Below are positions 12,103-21,651 of a stretch of 64,000 nt of DNA, piece by piece. A program made the translations under genes and the position numbers. This DNA comes from Paralithodes platypus (lineage: Eukaryota > Arthropoda > Malacostraca > Decapoda > Lithodidae), in the NCBI GenBank assembly GCA_032716605.1, contig CM064485.1, positions 35,922,658-35,986,657 on the forward strand, read 5' to 3'. Below the pieces are notes generated by a model. The model made no database searches and was not told the DNA's origin. It saw only the letters and a list, made by a program, of their open reading frames with translations. Numbering within the stretch: the stretch's first letter is position 1; the number at the start of each line of letters is the position of its first letter.

Positions 12103-12741
12103 CTATATATTTACAGTATATATACAGTATATATGACATATTTGCGATATGACCTGGTTGGGCATTGAACCCGGTTCAGTAGCACAGCAGTTCATCTCCA
12201 GATCAATTAGACCGCCGACGACCTTTTATATAATATGTAAATGTATGCTTGTGTGTATATATGCATACTTATAGGCGTAATATATTGCATAATACTGTAT
12301 TCACCCAGTTATGGATAAGTCAAACGGATTAGTTAAAACTTGATGACTCGGTACCTGGAAGAAGCACTGTAATGGAAATAAATATGAAAATACTTTATTG
12401 TTATTTGTGACATTATGGAAATGCGTAAACAATAAAACTGCGTAAAGAAGTAAAACTCAGTCAACATCAAGACAACCTCCCCCCCCCCCACCCCCATCCC
12501 CACACACGTTACCCTAGCAACTTAAACAGAACAACATGCCCCCATCGTCTCCCACCTCCCTTCAAAAAAACAAAAACAAAACAAAAAAATCATAAATCTT
12601 GTTAATTATGTTTAACAATGTACACGGTCACTGAATGTTTGCCCTTTGATGCTGCAGTTCGAAGTGTCCGCCATTGTTGTTGTTTTCCTTAGCTCTAAAG
12701 TCGGTTATATCTCAGGCACTTATTGGTATCAGAATAAATAC
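11004..12741. other. Spacer with (CA)n and (TA)n tracts
   Basis: A pure (CA)n of about 65 bp lies at 11124-11190. GT- and TA-rich low-complexity sequence spans 11350-11500. A (TTA)n(CA)n(TA)n compound lies at 12026-12102, and C- and A-rich runs at 12478-12590. No gene is supported; open frames over the CA and TA tracts are composition artefacts. Confidence 0.6.
12148..12216 (-). repeat. tRNA-like relic beside (TA)n
   Basis: On the reverse strand GGGTTCAATGCCC is a B-box-like sequence, with a weak A-box-like TCTAATTGATCTGG about 35 bp before it. No cloverleaf can be drawn with a paired acceptor stem. It is probably a decayed tRNA-derived retroposon. Confidence 0.3.
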
Positions 12742-13173
12742 TTAAGGGGAGATGGGTCGATTTTTTGGGACACCCTTCTCCCTCATCTTTGCCCCTTTAT
12801 TTTTCAGATTGTAAGACGTTCAGGCCATTAGTTTGGCCATTTTTAGACTTTTTGCCCCTTTTGTTGTCAACTTTTAGACTTTTTGTGTCACTTAGATGTA
12901 AAAAAATTCGCCCTTGACCCACCTTTAAGATAAATTTGTAGATTTTCGATAGATAAATGTCCCGGTTTCCTCTTAAAATTACAGACTTGCTGTCTCTCGC
13001 CAGGAAAAAACATCGACACTTAAATCGCACGAAAGGTCTTGATGCCAATAAAGAAATGTGACGAAATGTTTTAAAATCGATAAACTAATGGGGCGAACGT
13101 CTTAAAATGTCAAAACTAATGGGGCTAAGCATGAGGGAGAAAGGGGGCCAGAAAAACGACCATCCCCCCTTAA
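12742..13173 (+). mobile_element. Family B TTAA-MITE, copy B2
   Basis: It starts TTAAGGGGAGATGGGTCG and ends CGACCATCCCCCCTTAA, giving clear terminal inverted repeats. GTAAGACGTTCAGGCCATTA and its mirror near 13090 extend the arms. The core near 12990-13010 (CTTGCTGTCTCTCGCCAGG) is a diverged GGCTCGCTATCGCTCGCC. The last TTAA (13170-13173) is shared with the next element. Confidence 0.85.
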
Positions 13174-13341
13174 CGCTTTTTGTATCCACTAACCTCCTTC
13201 TTATTATGTTTCTAGCTACCATTAGATGACTTTATGTAGTTTGGTATGGATCTGTGGCAAGCAAAGAGGAAATGGATATAACCTTTAACTTCTTCATTGA
13301 CATACGTTCTTCCTAAGCTGAAGAAAATAACTGGTGTTAAC
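13170..13341 (+). mobile_element. Family C-like TTAA element
   Basis: A 172-bp segment lies between TTAA at 13170 and TTAA at 13338. It carries CTAGCTACCATTAGATGACTT and, near the other end, CGTTCTTCCTAAGCTGAAGA, which are the two mirrored blocks of family C (compare 47494-47705). It is shorter and more diverged than other copies. Confidence 0.6.
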
Positions 13342-13548
13342 CCCTGCAGCACCATGGAACCTTTTTACCTTTGATTCTGGCTAAAATTAGATGATTTATG
13401 CAGTTCAAGAAGGAACTATGTTATTAGGAGGGTTTATCGAGATCGTATTTATCCATTTGAGTCATAGAGGTAGATTATAAACTAAAGTAAATCGTCTAAT
13501 GGTAACCAGAATATGATGAAAATTACGTAAGAATGGTGAAGAGGTTAA
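13338..13548 (+). mobile_element. Family C TTAA-MITE
   Basis: A 211-bp palindromic element starts TTAACCCCTGCAGCACC and ends GGTGAAGAGGTTAA. Its arms contain TTCTGGCTAAAATTAGATGA and the mirrored TCGTCTAATGGTAACCAGAA. Length and arms match 47494-47705 and 58777-58988 (212 bp each). Both terminal TTAA motifs are shared with neighbouring elements. Confidence 0.82.
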
Positions 13549-13875
13549 GGGGGATTGTTTGTTATGGACCCCCTTCTCCCTCGTGTTCAGCCACGTTAGT
13601 TTTGAGATCTTAATACGTTTGGCCAATTATTTTGGCTATATTAGCACCTTTCGCCCCATTTCGTTGTCAATTTACATCCATTTCGTGCCATTTAGGTGTC
13701 GATATTTTTCTGGTGAGCGATAGCGAACCTACAAATTTAAGAGGAACCTACCTTATGCCGAAAAATTTACAAATCTATCTTGAAGGGGGGTATACAGGGT
13801 GTCTAGCGAAGAAACTAAAAAATAAAGGATGAAAAAATAAATAGACCAGCAGAAACTAACCACTACCCCCCTTAA
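13545..13875 (+). mobile_element. Family B TTAA-MITE, copy B3
   Basis: It starts TTAAGGGGGATTGTTTGTTA and ends CACTACCCCCCTTAA. It has family B blocks TTTCGCCCCATTTCGTTGTC, the core TGGTGAGCGATAGCGAACC near 13711, and the GTACA-like AAAATTTACAAATCTATCTTG block. It shares TTAA 13872-13875 with B4. Confidence 0.83.
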
Positions 13876-14243
13876 GGGGAGATGATTCACTTTTTGTGCG
13901 ATTTTTGCATGTATTCATTATTTTTCTAGTTTCCTCCCTAGACCTCAATCAAATTTAAAAAAAACATCCATTAGATCCCCCTTCTATAGATTAATTTGTA
14001 CATTTTTCGGTAGAAATATTTCCCGGTCGAAGGCCGGGTACTCTTAAGATTACAGGCTCGCTATCGCTCGCCAAGACAAAATCGACACCTAAACGGCACG
14101 AAAGGTCTTAAAATTGATGAAGAAATGGGGCGAAAGGTTTAAAAATCGCCAAACTAAGGGGCCGAACGTCATAAAATCTGAAAACTATTGGGGGTAAGCA
14201 TGAGGAAGAAGGGTGACCAGAAAAACAGCCTATGTCCCCTTAA
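13872..14243 (-). mobile_element. Family B TTAA-MITE, copy B4 (inverted to B3)
   Basis: It starts TTAAGGGGAGATGATTCAC and ends CAGCCTATGTCCCCTTAA. The core GGCTCGCTATCGCTCGCC at 14055-14072 and the hairpin CCGGTCGAAGGCCGGG are in the opposite orientation to B3, so the two copies lie head to head or tail to tail around one shared TTAA. Confidence 0.85.
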
Positions 14244-14363
14244 GCAGAATACAAGGCCAAAAGCGTCACCGTCACTGCAATAATTATGAATATTTCCGAG
14301 CTTGTGTGTACTTTATTACCCATAAGGATTATTTTATGTTTCTCAAGGGCAGTTTTTATTTGA

Positions 14364-14603
14364 GTTTGCTCCCTAGAAAAATGTCCCGGCCGAAGGACGG
14401 CTCCCCCTAAGTTGCAGGCTCGCTGTCGCTCGCCGGGGAAAAATCGACACCTAAATGACATAAATTACAAAACAAATGAGTGGTACGTAATAAATTCGCC
14501 AAACTAATTGATCAAACGTCTTAAAATCTCAAAACTAATAGGCCTAAGCATGATGGAAATGGGGTCCAAATAAAACCGCCATTAAGTGCAATTCTCCCCT
14601 TAA
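14364..14603 (-). mobile_element. Truncated family B MITE, copy B5
   Basis: It begins within the element at TTGCTCCCTAGAAAAATGTC, keeps the hairpin GGCCGAAGGACGGC, the core GGCTCGCTGTCGCTCGCC and the full right arm, and ends ATTCTCCCCTTAA. About 100 bp of the left end is missing. Confidence 0.75.
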
Positions 14604-15103
14604 CTCATGTCATAAGGCGACGATTTATTACTGCATAGCAATTACACATGACTTTACTCAGCTTAGGAAAAACCTTATGGAAACATTAGCCCATCCTACA
14701 TCTGATTCACATATTTCGCTAGCCAATTTTCTTCAATAACTTGCCGTAGTACATTATTTGTTATTGATATATGCCTACACAGACTCAAACGCACTCTTTC
14801 ACAGGGAAACAGGTGTATACAACATTAATTTTGTCATATAATTATATAATTTATTACAAACATAAATTAATACACACACACACACACACACACACTCACA
14901 CACACACACAGGATACAGGACGTTTCGCCACCAACCCGATTCGTCACCACCTTTTTACCCGTTTTGTCACCGCGATCTCGGACGTTTCGTCACCATAATT
15001 ACCCACCACCATTTCAAGGGCGTTGGACCTTGATTTAGTATTTATTATAATAAACTGTGATGAACATGTAATGTTTGGTATCCTAATTGTAGTATAGGAC
15101 GGT
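14604..15103. other. Spacer with (CA)n and TCGTCACC repeats
   Basis: A (CA)n tract lies at 14873-14912. Directly after it GTTTCGCCACC, ATTCGTCACC, TTTTGTCACC and GTTTCGTCACC occur four times within 80 bp (14922-14993) as degenerate short repeats. No gene is seen. Confidence 0.5.
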
Positions 15104-15401
15104 CATTATTGCTCTGATATGGCCTTGTAAGATCCTAGTACATTATTGCTCTGATATGGCCTTGTAAGATCCTAGTACATTATTGCTCTGATATGGCCTT
15201 GTAAGATCCTAGTACATTATTGCTCTGATATGGCCTTGTAAGATCCTAGTACATTATTGCTCTGATATGGCCTTGTAAGATCCTAGTACATTATTGCTCT
15301 GATATGGCCTTGTAAGATCCTAGTACATTATTGCTCTGATATGGCCTTGTAAGATCCTAGTACATTATTGCTCTGATATGGCCTTGTAAGATCCTAGTAC
15401 A
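15104..15401. repeat. 37-bp minisatellite, 8 copies
   Basis: The unit ATTGCTCTGATATGGCCTTG...GTACATT repeats eight times without visible change. The period equals that of 1-692 but the sequence is unrelated. Confidence 0.96.
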
Positions 15402-15692
15402 ATATATATTACAATACTCGCACTATATTAACTGTTGCCATTTCTAGGCCTAAGCCCACTGTCCCAAGGCAGCATTGACTTACAACTTGGGATATGTTCA
15501 TATCATATAATTATGTCACAAGGTTTTATTGTTTACATGTAGTTCTAGGAAGGAGGCATTTGCAGGATCTGAGAAACTTTGTAGTTGTAATACCATTATC
15601 TTCGTAATTATCTCACAGTTTCCAGAGACGTAATTGTTTTTCATGGTTGTCATGGCGTGTGTTTGGTATTAGCTGATGCTCGGCAACTAGCT

Positions 15693-15902
15693 GATGTAAG
15701 TTAACCAAGACTGTTTCTTTATATTATAGAGCAAGGGAAGTAATACTTATAGCACGATGTTGATGTAAGTTAACCAAGACTGTTTCTTTATATTATAGAG
15801 CAAGGGAAAGTAATACGTATAGCACGATGTTGATGTAAGTTAACCAAGACTGTTTCTTTATATTATAGAGCAAGGGAAGTAATACGTATAGCACGATGTT
15901 GA
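15693..15902. repeat. 69-bp triplicated unit
   Basis: GATGTAAGTTAACCAAGACTG...AGCACGATGTT is present three times in tandem, with periods of 69 and 70 bp. It differs by one inserted A in the middle copy and CTTAT/CGTAT. It ends 18 bp before the A2 MITE. Confidence 0.95.
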
Positions 15903-15919
15903 TCATTCCTGCTCGTTTG

Positions 15920-16290
15920 TTAAGGGAGCCCACCTCGCTTTTTTTCTCTTTCTCTCCCTCTCTCTCTGGCTTGTATCCATTCGGCCCCATTCAGCCTACT
16001 GTTTTAAGACGTTTGCCCTCATGCAGGTGTCAATATTTTCCTGGCGAGCGGGAGCGAGCCAGCATATATATATTTTTGTTTTGACAGCAAGCTAAATTTG
16101 TACATTTTTCGACAGAAAAATTTCTCCGGCGAAGCCGGTATTCTCCATACAATGTTGGCTCGCTATCGCTCGCCTGGAAGAAATGACACCTGAATGGGGA
16201 TAAGCGTCTTAAAACAGTTGGCTGAATGGGGCCGAATGGATACAAGCCAGGGAAAGAGAGAAAGACAAAAATGCCGGTGACCCCCCTTAA
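15920..16290 (+). mobile_element. Family A TTAA-MITE, copy A2 (intact)
   Basis: It starts TTAAGGGAGCCCACCTCGC and ends CCGGTGACCCCCCTTAA. Long mirrored arms (CTTGTATCCATTCGGCCCC against GGGGCCGAATGGATACAAG, and TTTTAAGACGTTTG against AAGCGTCTTAAAA) make the whole 371-bp unit a near-palindrome around the block 16035-16180. The block carries CTGGCGAGCGGGAGCGAGCC on one side, GGCTCGCTATCGCTCGCC on the other, and a CCGGC-GAA-GCCGG hairpin between them. It is non-coding. Confidence 0.9.
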
Positions 16291-16886
16291 GTCACTCATG
16301 CCATACCCCCTCCAACACACCTGATAACATTTGATGGCAGAAGTCGATAACACCATAAGCTAGTTTTGAGATATATATAATTGAAGTTAGAGTTAATGCA
16401 ACGTATGATAATATGATAGCAAGACAAGCATAGTATATACCAATGTTTTCATATATTTAATTAGAACACTTTTTTGGAGAAACGAATATTTGTTTGTGGC
16501 AATATAACATATTTTGTGTACACTCTATTTTGTAATATGCAAAAATAATATGCAATTCGTCCAAGAACATCAACCCAGTTGACAATAATTATATTTCTGA
16601 ACACAATGATACTAAACATGTCCCAGTAAATCAAACCTATACATTATGCTAATTTTGTTTAAAATGTCGAACAAAGTTATATTGAAACTTGGATACGAAA
16701 CATGCAGCATAATACTGCAATATTGTTAAAAAATAATTCAAAGTTGAACATTAATTATCATTCTGAAGACAATGAAATCAACAAAATCACTGTTAGTTAA
16801 ATCTATGAATTTTGGTGATTTTCTTAAATGTACAAAATTGTAACTTTTAAACCTTGGATACGACACGTGCTAGAAAAATACTGCAA

Positions 16887-16921
<35 letters not shown>

Positions 16922-16994
16922 AAATTATTCATATCTGAATTTTAATATGAGTAAAGTATTGCTTTAATGTATTAAATGGGCATTTTACCTCAGA
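16291..16994. other. AT-rich spacer with (GT)n
   Basis: AT-rich sequence with a (GT)n at 16890-16920. A loose internal repeat (GGATACGAAACATGC / GGATACGACACGTGC, 16692 and 16857) suggests an old duplication of about 165 bp. No gene is supported. Confidence 0.5.
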
Positions 16995-18745
16995 CGTGAC
17001 GTGAGTAACTTAATACTCCAGGTAATCATCGTCGGGGAAAACGTCAGCTGTGTCTTCCTTGGTGGCAACACAGGCAGCACGTAGGGCCTCTTGGTTTTCC
17101 TCCAGCTTCAAGTAGAATGCCTTGTTATCGGGTGTGACAATCTTGCTTAGGAAGAGAACTTCTTGCAGTTTCTCGTCAGTGATTTGTACAGGCTTACTAA
17201 GATTGCAGTTGAACACAAGCCAGGTTGAACTTCTGTTGGGTATACGGGACACTCTTCCCCTTCTGTATTTTCCAATAACCATAACCCTCTTTGGTTGTGA
17301 AACCAGTCATATGGTATTGTGTTAGTAATAAATGTTATCAACCTTAAGAATCCTGCACCTTTTAATCGGGACTTAGCAACATGTTGTTGGCGTGCACTAG
17401 AAGCTAAGAAGTCCTCCCCCGCCATCTTGGTGACAGTGAACGGATTTTAGTGCGCGCCTGTAACACAAGCTGTATGAAATGATCCACACTATACACCTCA
17501 ACTTTCCTGACCTTCAGCTCCATATTCTCAAAGTCTTCATCGTTTGGCGAGTAAGAATGTCCAGGTACCATGATTAATTATGTTGCACAGGTATGTTATG
17601 GCTACTGTCAATGAGTAGAGCAACTTTAGTATTAGATTTGTATTTTGCCCACTTACAATTATCGATAGTAACCACAACTTTCTTGGCAGATTCAGGCACA
17701 AATGTTTTATACAATAGTGTGGACAATTGGCGACCTCTTCAGCACCATGCCTAGCTACTGTTTCGTCCCAAATGAGCATGTAGCCCTTCTCTTCCTTGAT
17801 GTTATGGTTACCAATGTTTATCTTGTGTTGTCCCAGTTTTGGTTTGTTTATTTTGCAAGTTTTACATTGCACTGCCCATTTTAGTGGAGGGCTGGGCTAG
17901 TTGTAGGTCCATTGCAATTACCACCAAATCTTCCTCCTTGTTTTTTCTTTATATATATTATTGTTTTCTGCCCATAACTCACCCAGTCATATGGTATTAT
18001 GTACCACCAACTATAAATTCAGTTCTCTTATTTTGTCCTGGTTGATATCACTGTTAATAATTTGTATGTGATTTTTCAGATTGTCATATAAATCACAGGT
18101 GTCAGGCTTGGGAGGTTAAACTCAATATTAAAGATCCTCTTGTATTTGTCACAGGAAACTGCCAGGTGGGAAAGTACAGCCCTGCAATGTTACGGTCAGG
18201 CAAAATAAAGCGTCGGTGAGGATTCTTGACCCTAGAATAGTAGCTGGAGGCAATTTTAAAACTAGCAATATGTTTCTTTTCCAGTTCTGTGCATTCAAGG
18301 GTTAAGTTGGTTAACTTAATATAACACCTCTCACATATTATGAATGATAAGAAAGGCTGTACGACACACTAGCACTGGTTCACCACTTCCTGTCACTCTT
18401 TTCCCTGTGACTCTGCCGCTTCTTCACTAGATTACGTTTCACATCACCACTCGCCCCACAATGTACGCCGTTTGTGCATAATATATTTCAAACCTCAGTA
18501 GTCATTGAATAATGCATTCACAGTTTTCACTCCTACTTTGGTAGAGCAGTTAGGTACAAGGAGGTCCCTCTTTCCGAGCATTGACATTTTTGCTAGACAA
18601 GCGACTCGTGTACCTCTACCTGCTGGTTTGTTTCACCTTCGCAGCAACTGTTTCCACTTCCCAGGGTGCCTATGTCTCTTTTTTTTTGTCATTGGATCTT
18701 CCCTCTCACTGTCTGTGTCACTTGATGACATTATTAGGCTGGGAA
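16995..18745 (-). pseudogene. Decayed DDE-type transposase-like gene (DNC..GQN family)
   Basis: No single frame is open, but the reverse strand carries the ordered remains of a transposase-like protein common in arthropod genomes. First comes MSSSDTDSE followed by a basic RHRHPGKWK stretch (near 18735-18640). Then come a Cys/Lys cluster CKTCKINKPK and MLIWDETVARHGAEE (17870-17730). Next is TIDNC continued in another frame by SGQNTN (near 17650-17625), the DNCxGQNxN catalytic signature of these proteins. The end has MAGEDF (17425), ITDEKLQEVLF and an acidic tail DVFPDDDYLEY stopping near 17010. Stops and shifts interrupt every section. Terminal repeats were not found. The superfamily name is uncertain; the RNase H-like catalytic reading is an inference from the motif. 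Confidence 0.6.
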
Positions 18746-19339
18746 AATGACTGAAAAAGTTATATAACACTAGCGTAGTGGGTATGATGTCCCACTACGT
18801 GAGAAAAGGCAACGAGACTGTCTACATAGGGAGTTCAGCGGCCTGTGATTGCCGGGCTGGGAGGTGTTCAAACAGGAGGAATGAAACTCACCTCGCCATT
18901 GGCTAAAGTTTGCGCCCTGTTGCTTCACAGTGAACCGAGACTCCCGTTTGGAATTGAATTTCAACCTTCTCTCACAGGCGACTGAAGGTCGATATTGATA
19001 TGTTGTTATTTACCAGGCTGTACTTGGTGTCTCGGACAACAATATTCATGTCAAAATGAATTTGTTAAAACTGGCGGTGTTGCCCTTCTTTCACCGGACA
19101 TGCAGATCAAAACAATAGAACATTCGGATTAAGCTAAAGATTATGTTCAGAACAAATAAATAAATAAATATATATATATATAGAGAGAGAGAGATTGATG
19201 TCGTAGACCTAGAGTATACATAAGTATGTATTCACTTGCCATTCGTTTATATATTTATAACAATCCTACTATCCTTTACATAATCTTGAAGAAGCCCAAA
19301 ACCTAGAGGTAAATGCAATATGAATTTATTCACGTATAC
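18746..19339. other. Spacer upstream of LINE-C
   Basis: Holds no supported gene. TAGTGGGTATGATGTCCCACTA at 18776-18797 is a short inverted repeat that could be near the end of the decayed transposon. A (TA)n(GA)n tract lies at 19166-19195. Confidence 0.45.
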
Positions 19340-20802
19340 AATTAATATTGACCGTGAAGCAATGTGGAAGGTGTTAAGGATTTATGAAATAGGAGGAAAT
19401 TTGTTAGAAGTAGTTAAGAGTTTTTATGAAGGGAGCAGAGCATGTGTGAGAGTAGGAAATGGTGAGTTGAGTGAATGGTTTGAGGTAAAGGTAGGTTTGC
19501 GACAGGGTTGTGTAATGTCACCATGGCTGTTTAATATGTTTATGGATGGTGTGGTGAGGGAGGTGAAAAGGAGAACTATGGGAAGAGGATTGGGTTTAGT
19601 AGGAAAGAATGGTAGAGATTGGGAGTTGAATCAGTTGCTGTTCGCTGATGACACAGCATTGGTGGCGGATTCTGATGAGAAACTGCAGCGGGTAGTCAAA
19701 GAGTTTGGTGTGGTTTGTGGAAGGAGGAAACTGAAGGTGAACATCAATAAAAGTAAAGTAATTGTGTGTAATAGGGGAGAGCATAGGGTGAATCTAGATG
19801 TGAGGCTGGATGGGGAAATATTGGAACAAGTAGAGTGTTTTAAATATCTAGGAGGAACGATAAGCAGGAGTGGAGGTGTGGAAGTGGAGGTAAAACAGAG
19901 AGTGTGTGAAGGAAGGAAGGTTTTCGGAGCAATAGGAAGTATGTGGAGGACGAGAAATCTCGGAGTGAAAGTAAAAAGTGCACTGTATCAAGGAATTGTT
20001 GTGCCAACAGTGATGTATGGGGCTGAGACATGGGCTCTGAAGAAGAAGGAGAAAAGAGGGCTGGGTGTGATGGAGATGAGCTGCTTGAGGAGTATGTGTG
20101 GAGTTACTCGTAGAGACAGATTGAGGAATGAAGAGATACGTAGGAGAGTGGGGCAGCAGGAACATTTGTCAGCCAGAGTGGACAGAATGGTGCTGAGTTG
20201 GTATGGTCATGTTGAACGAATGGGAGATGAAAGGCTTACAAAGAGAATATGTGAGTCAGGTACAAGGGGAGATAGAAGGGCAGGAAGACCCCCATTGAGA
20301 TGGAGAGACTGTGTAAGAAAGGCTTTGGATGATAGAGGAATGACTATAGATCAGGCAGGGGAAGTGGTGGTGGACAGGAGTGAATGGAGAATGCTTGTGA
20401 ATAGTTGAGTGAACACGTGGTCATTTGGAGTAAGGGGTCGGGCCCAAGTTGGACTAGATAATAGTCCATCAGGCGCCTGGCCCGGGGAGACGATTAATAT
20501 GAAGCGTGCGCCTGGAAGTGTGGTGGGAGGGCTTGTGTCTTTGGCTCCGCAGCATGTCTGCCTGCCGAGATCGGAACCTCTCCGGGTGGTCGGGGGCCGG
20601 GGGAGTGCTGGAGCGACCTTGGTGACCCTGGTCTCTGGGTCTTCTCCTGGGTGACCTGGATGTGTGTGAGTTTGTGCTTTTTATCTGTGTTTATTTGTTG
20701 TTTTATGTTGTTTTTGTGTTTTCCCTGTTCTTGCTCTGTCTTGAGTCGGCTACCCCCAAAATGGGGATTGGGCCTAAGCATATAGATAGATAGAATTAAT
20801 AT
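19340..20802 (+). mobile_element. LINE-C, RTE-like, 5'-truncated, 9-bp TSD
   Basis: The insertion is bounded by AATTAATAT at 19340-19348 and 20794-20802. The retained part starts inside the RT palm and ends in a 385-bp GC-rich 3' untranslated region whose last bases are (TAGA)n. The same untranslated region recurs inverted at 42755-43130 beside its own TCTA tract. Short microsatellite tails without poly(A) and this RT type fit the RTE group. Confidence 0.88.
19350..20408 (+). CDS. C-terminal reverse transcriptase of LINE-C
   Basis: The native sequence starts at D-R-E-A-M-W (19350); residues before that are flanking DNA, so the nominal Met at 19320 is not real. It reads open for about 350 codons. 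Motifs are LRQGCVMSPWLFNMFMDGV, catalytic FADDTALVADS, the thumb block FKYLGGTIS, and the C-terminal GHVERMGDERLTKRI with a basic tail. The first catalytic Asp and the whole endonuclease are missing, so it cannot be active. The uninterrupted frame indicates a fairly young insertion. Confidence 0.9.
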   Translation, partial: DREAMWKVLRIYEIGGNLLEVVKSFYEGSRACVRVGNGELSEWFEVKVGLRQGCVMSPWLFNMFMDGVVREVKRRTMGRGLGLVGKNGRDWELNQLLFADDTALVADSDEKLQRVVKEFGVVCGRRKLKVNINKSKVIVCNRGEHRVNLDVRLDGEILEQVECFKYLGGTISRSGGVEVEVKQRVCEGRKVFGAIGSMWRTRNLGVKVKSALYQGIVVPTVMYGAETWALKKKEKRGLGVMEMSCLRSMCGVTRRDRLRNEEIRRRVGQQEHLSARVDRMVLSWYGHVERMGDERLTKRICESGTRGDRRAGRPPLRWRDCVRKALDDRGMTIDQAGEVVVDRSEWRMLVNS

Positions 20803-21490
20803 ACAAGTATCTGATTGACTCCAAACCTCAAGCTCTTCTCTACACATCTTGGGGTCTCAAGGATGTGTATATTAATAGCGTCTGATTGAGTCAATTGACA
20901 GGTTATTGCAGATATTATTCACCATATTATTAAGCGTGATCTCAATATAAACAGTTGTGTTAATGAGTTAAGTGTACATACAGGCAGTGGTAGCATCTGG
21001 AAATTGGTTGATATCAAATTATGTTTCGCAATTCAAGATGATATTACAAACATAAATCGCATTTATAGAAACAATAAGAATAACGAGCATATTCTTAAGC
21101 GCTATCACATTACAAATCATTGTATTAATGAGCAAAATATGTATAACTTTATCAGTATCTTTTGGAACGTGAGTGATATTAGATAAAATGTCATAAACAA
21201 ACATTCCGTTCGTTTTACTAATTTGACATAGGGTATACAACACCATTCCCATATGAATAGTATTTCGGCCGTGAGTGATTTGACTGAATGTAATAAGCTT
21301 TGTTCCAGCACCCTATCAAAGCCTCACGTTTGTTTTAGTAATTATACTATTGATTATGTGAAGTTTCAAAACAATTTAAAGCTTCGATATACCTACCGTA
21401 TTGTTGCACTAATTTTTATCTTCAAATAATATATATTAAATCCTTTCAATATGGTGATGCCTACCTTTACTTTTTTCCGGGCTTTCAATT
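20803..21490. other. AT-rich spacer
   Basis: No gene or element is recognised. Short frames on both strands are composition artefacts. Confidence 0.5.
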
Positions 21491-21494
21491 TATG

Positions 21495-21495
<1 letters not shown>

Positions 21496-21581
<86 letters not shown>

Positions 21582-21597
21582 TGTATATATATATATA

Positions 21598-21648
<51 letters not shown>
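21496..21648. repeat. (TA)n microsatellite
   Basis: About 150 bp of alternating TA is broken only by CAGTG near 21580 and GC near 21599. It abuts the 3' tail of LINE-D. Confidence 0.98.

Positions 21649-21649
<1 letters not shown>

Positions 21650-21651
<2 letters not shown>

Noticed and set aside
20409..20847. Frames over the LINE-C 3' region and its inverted copy at 42720-43122
   Set aside because: This is the GC-rich 3' untranslated region of an RTE-like element, shared by both places in non-coding context.
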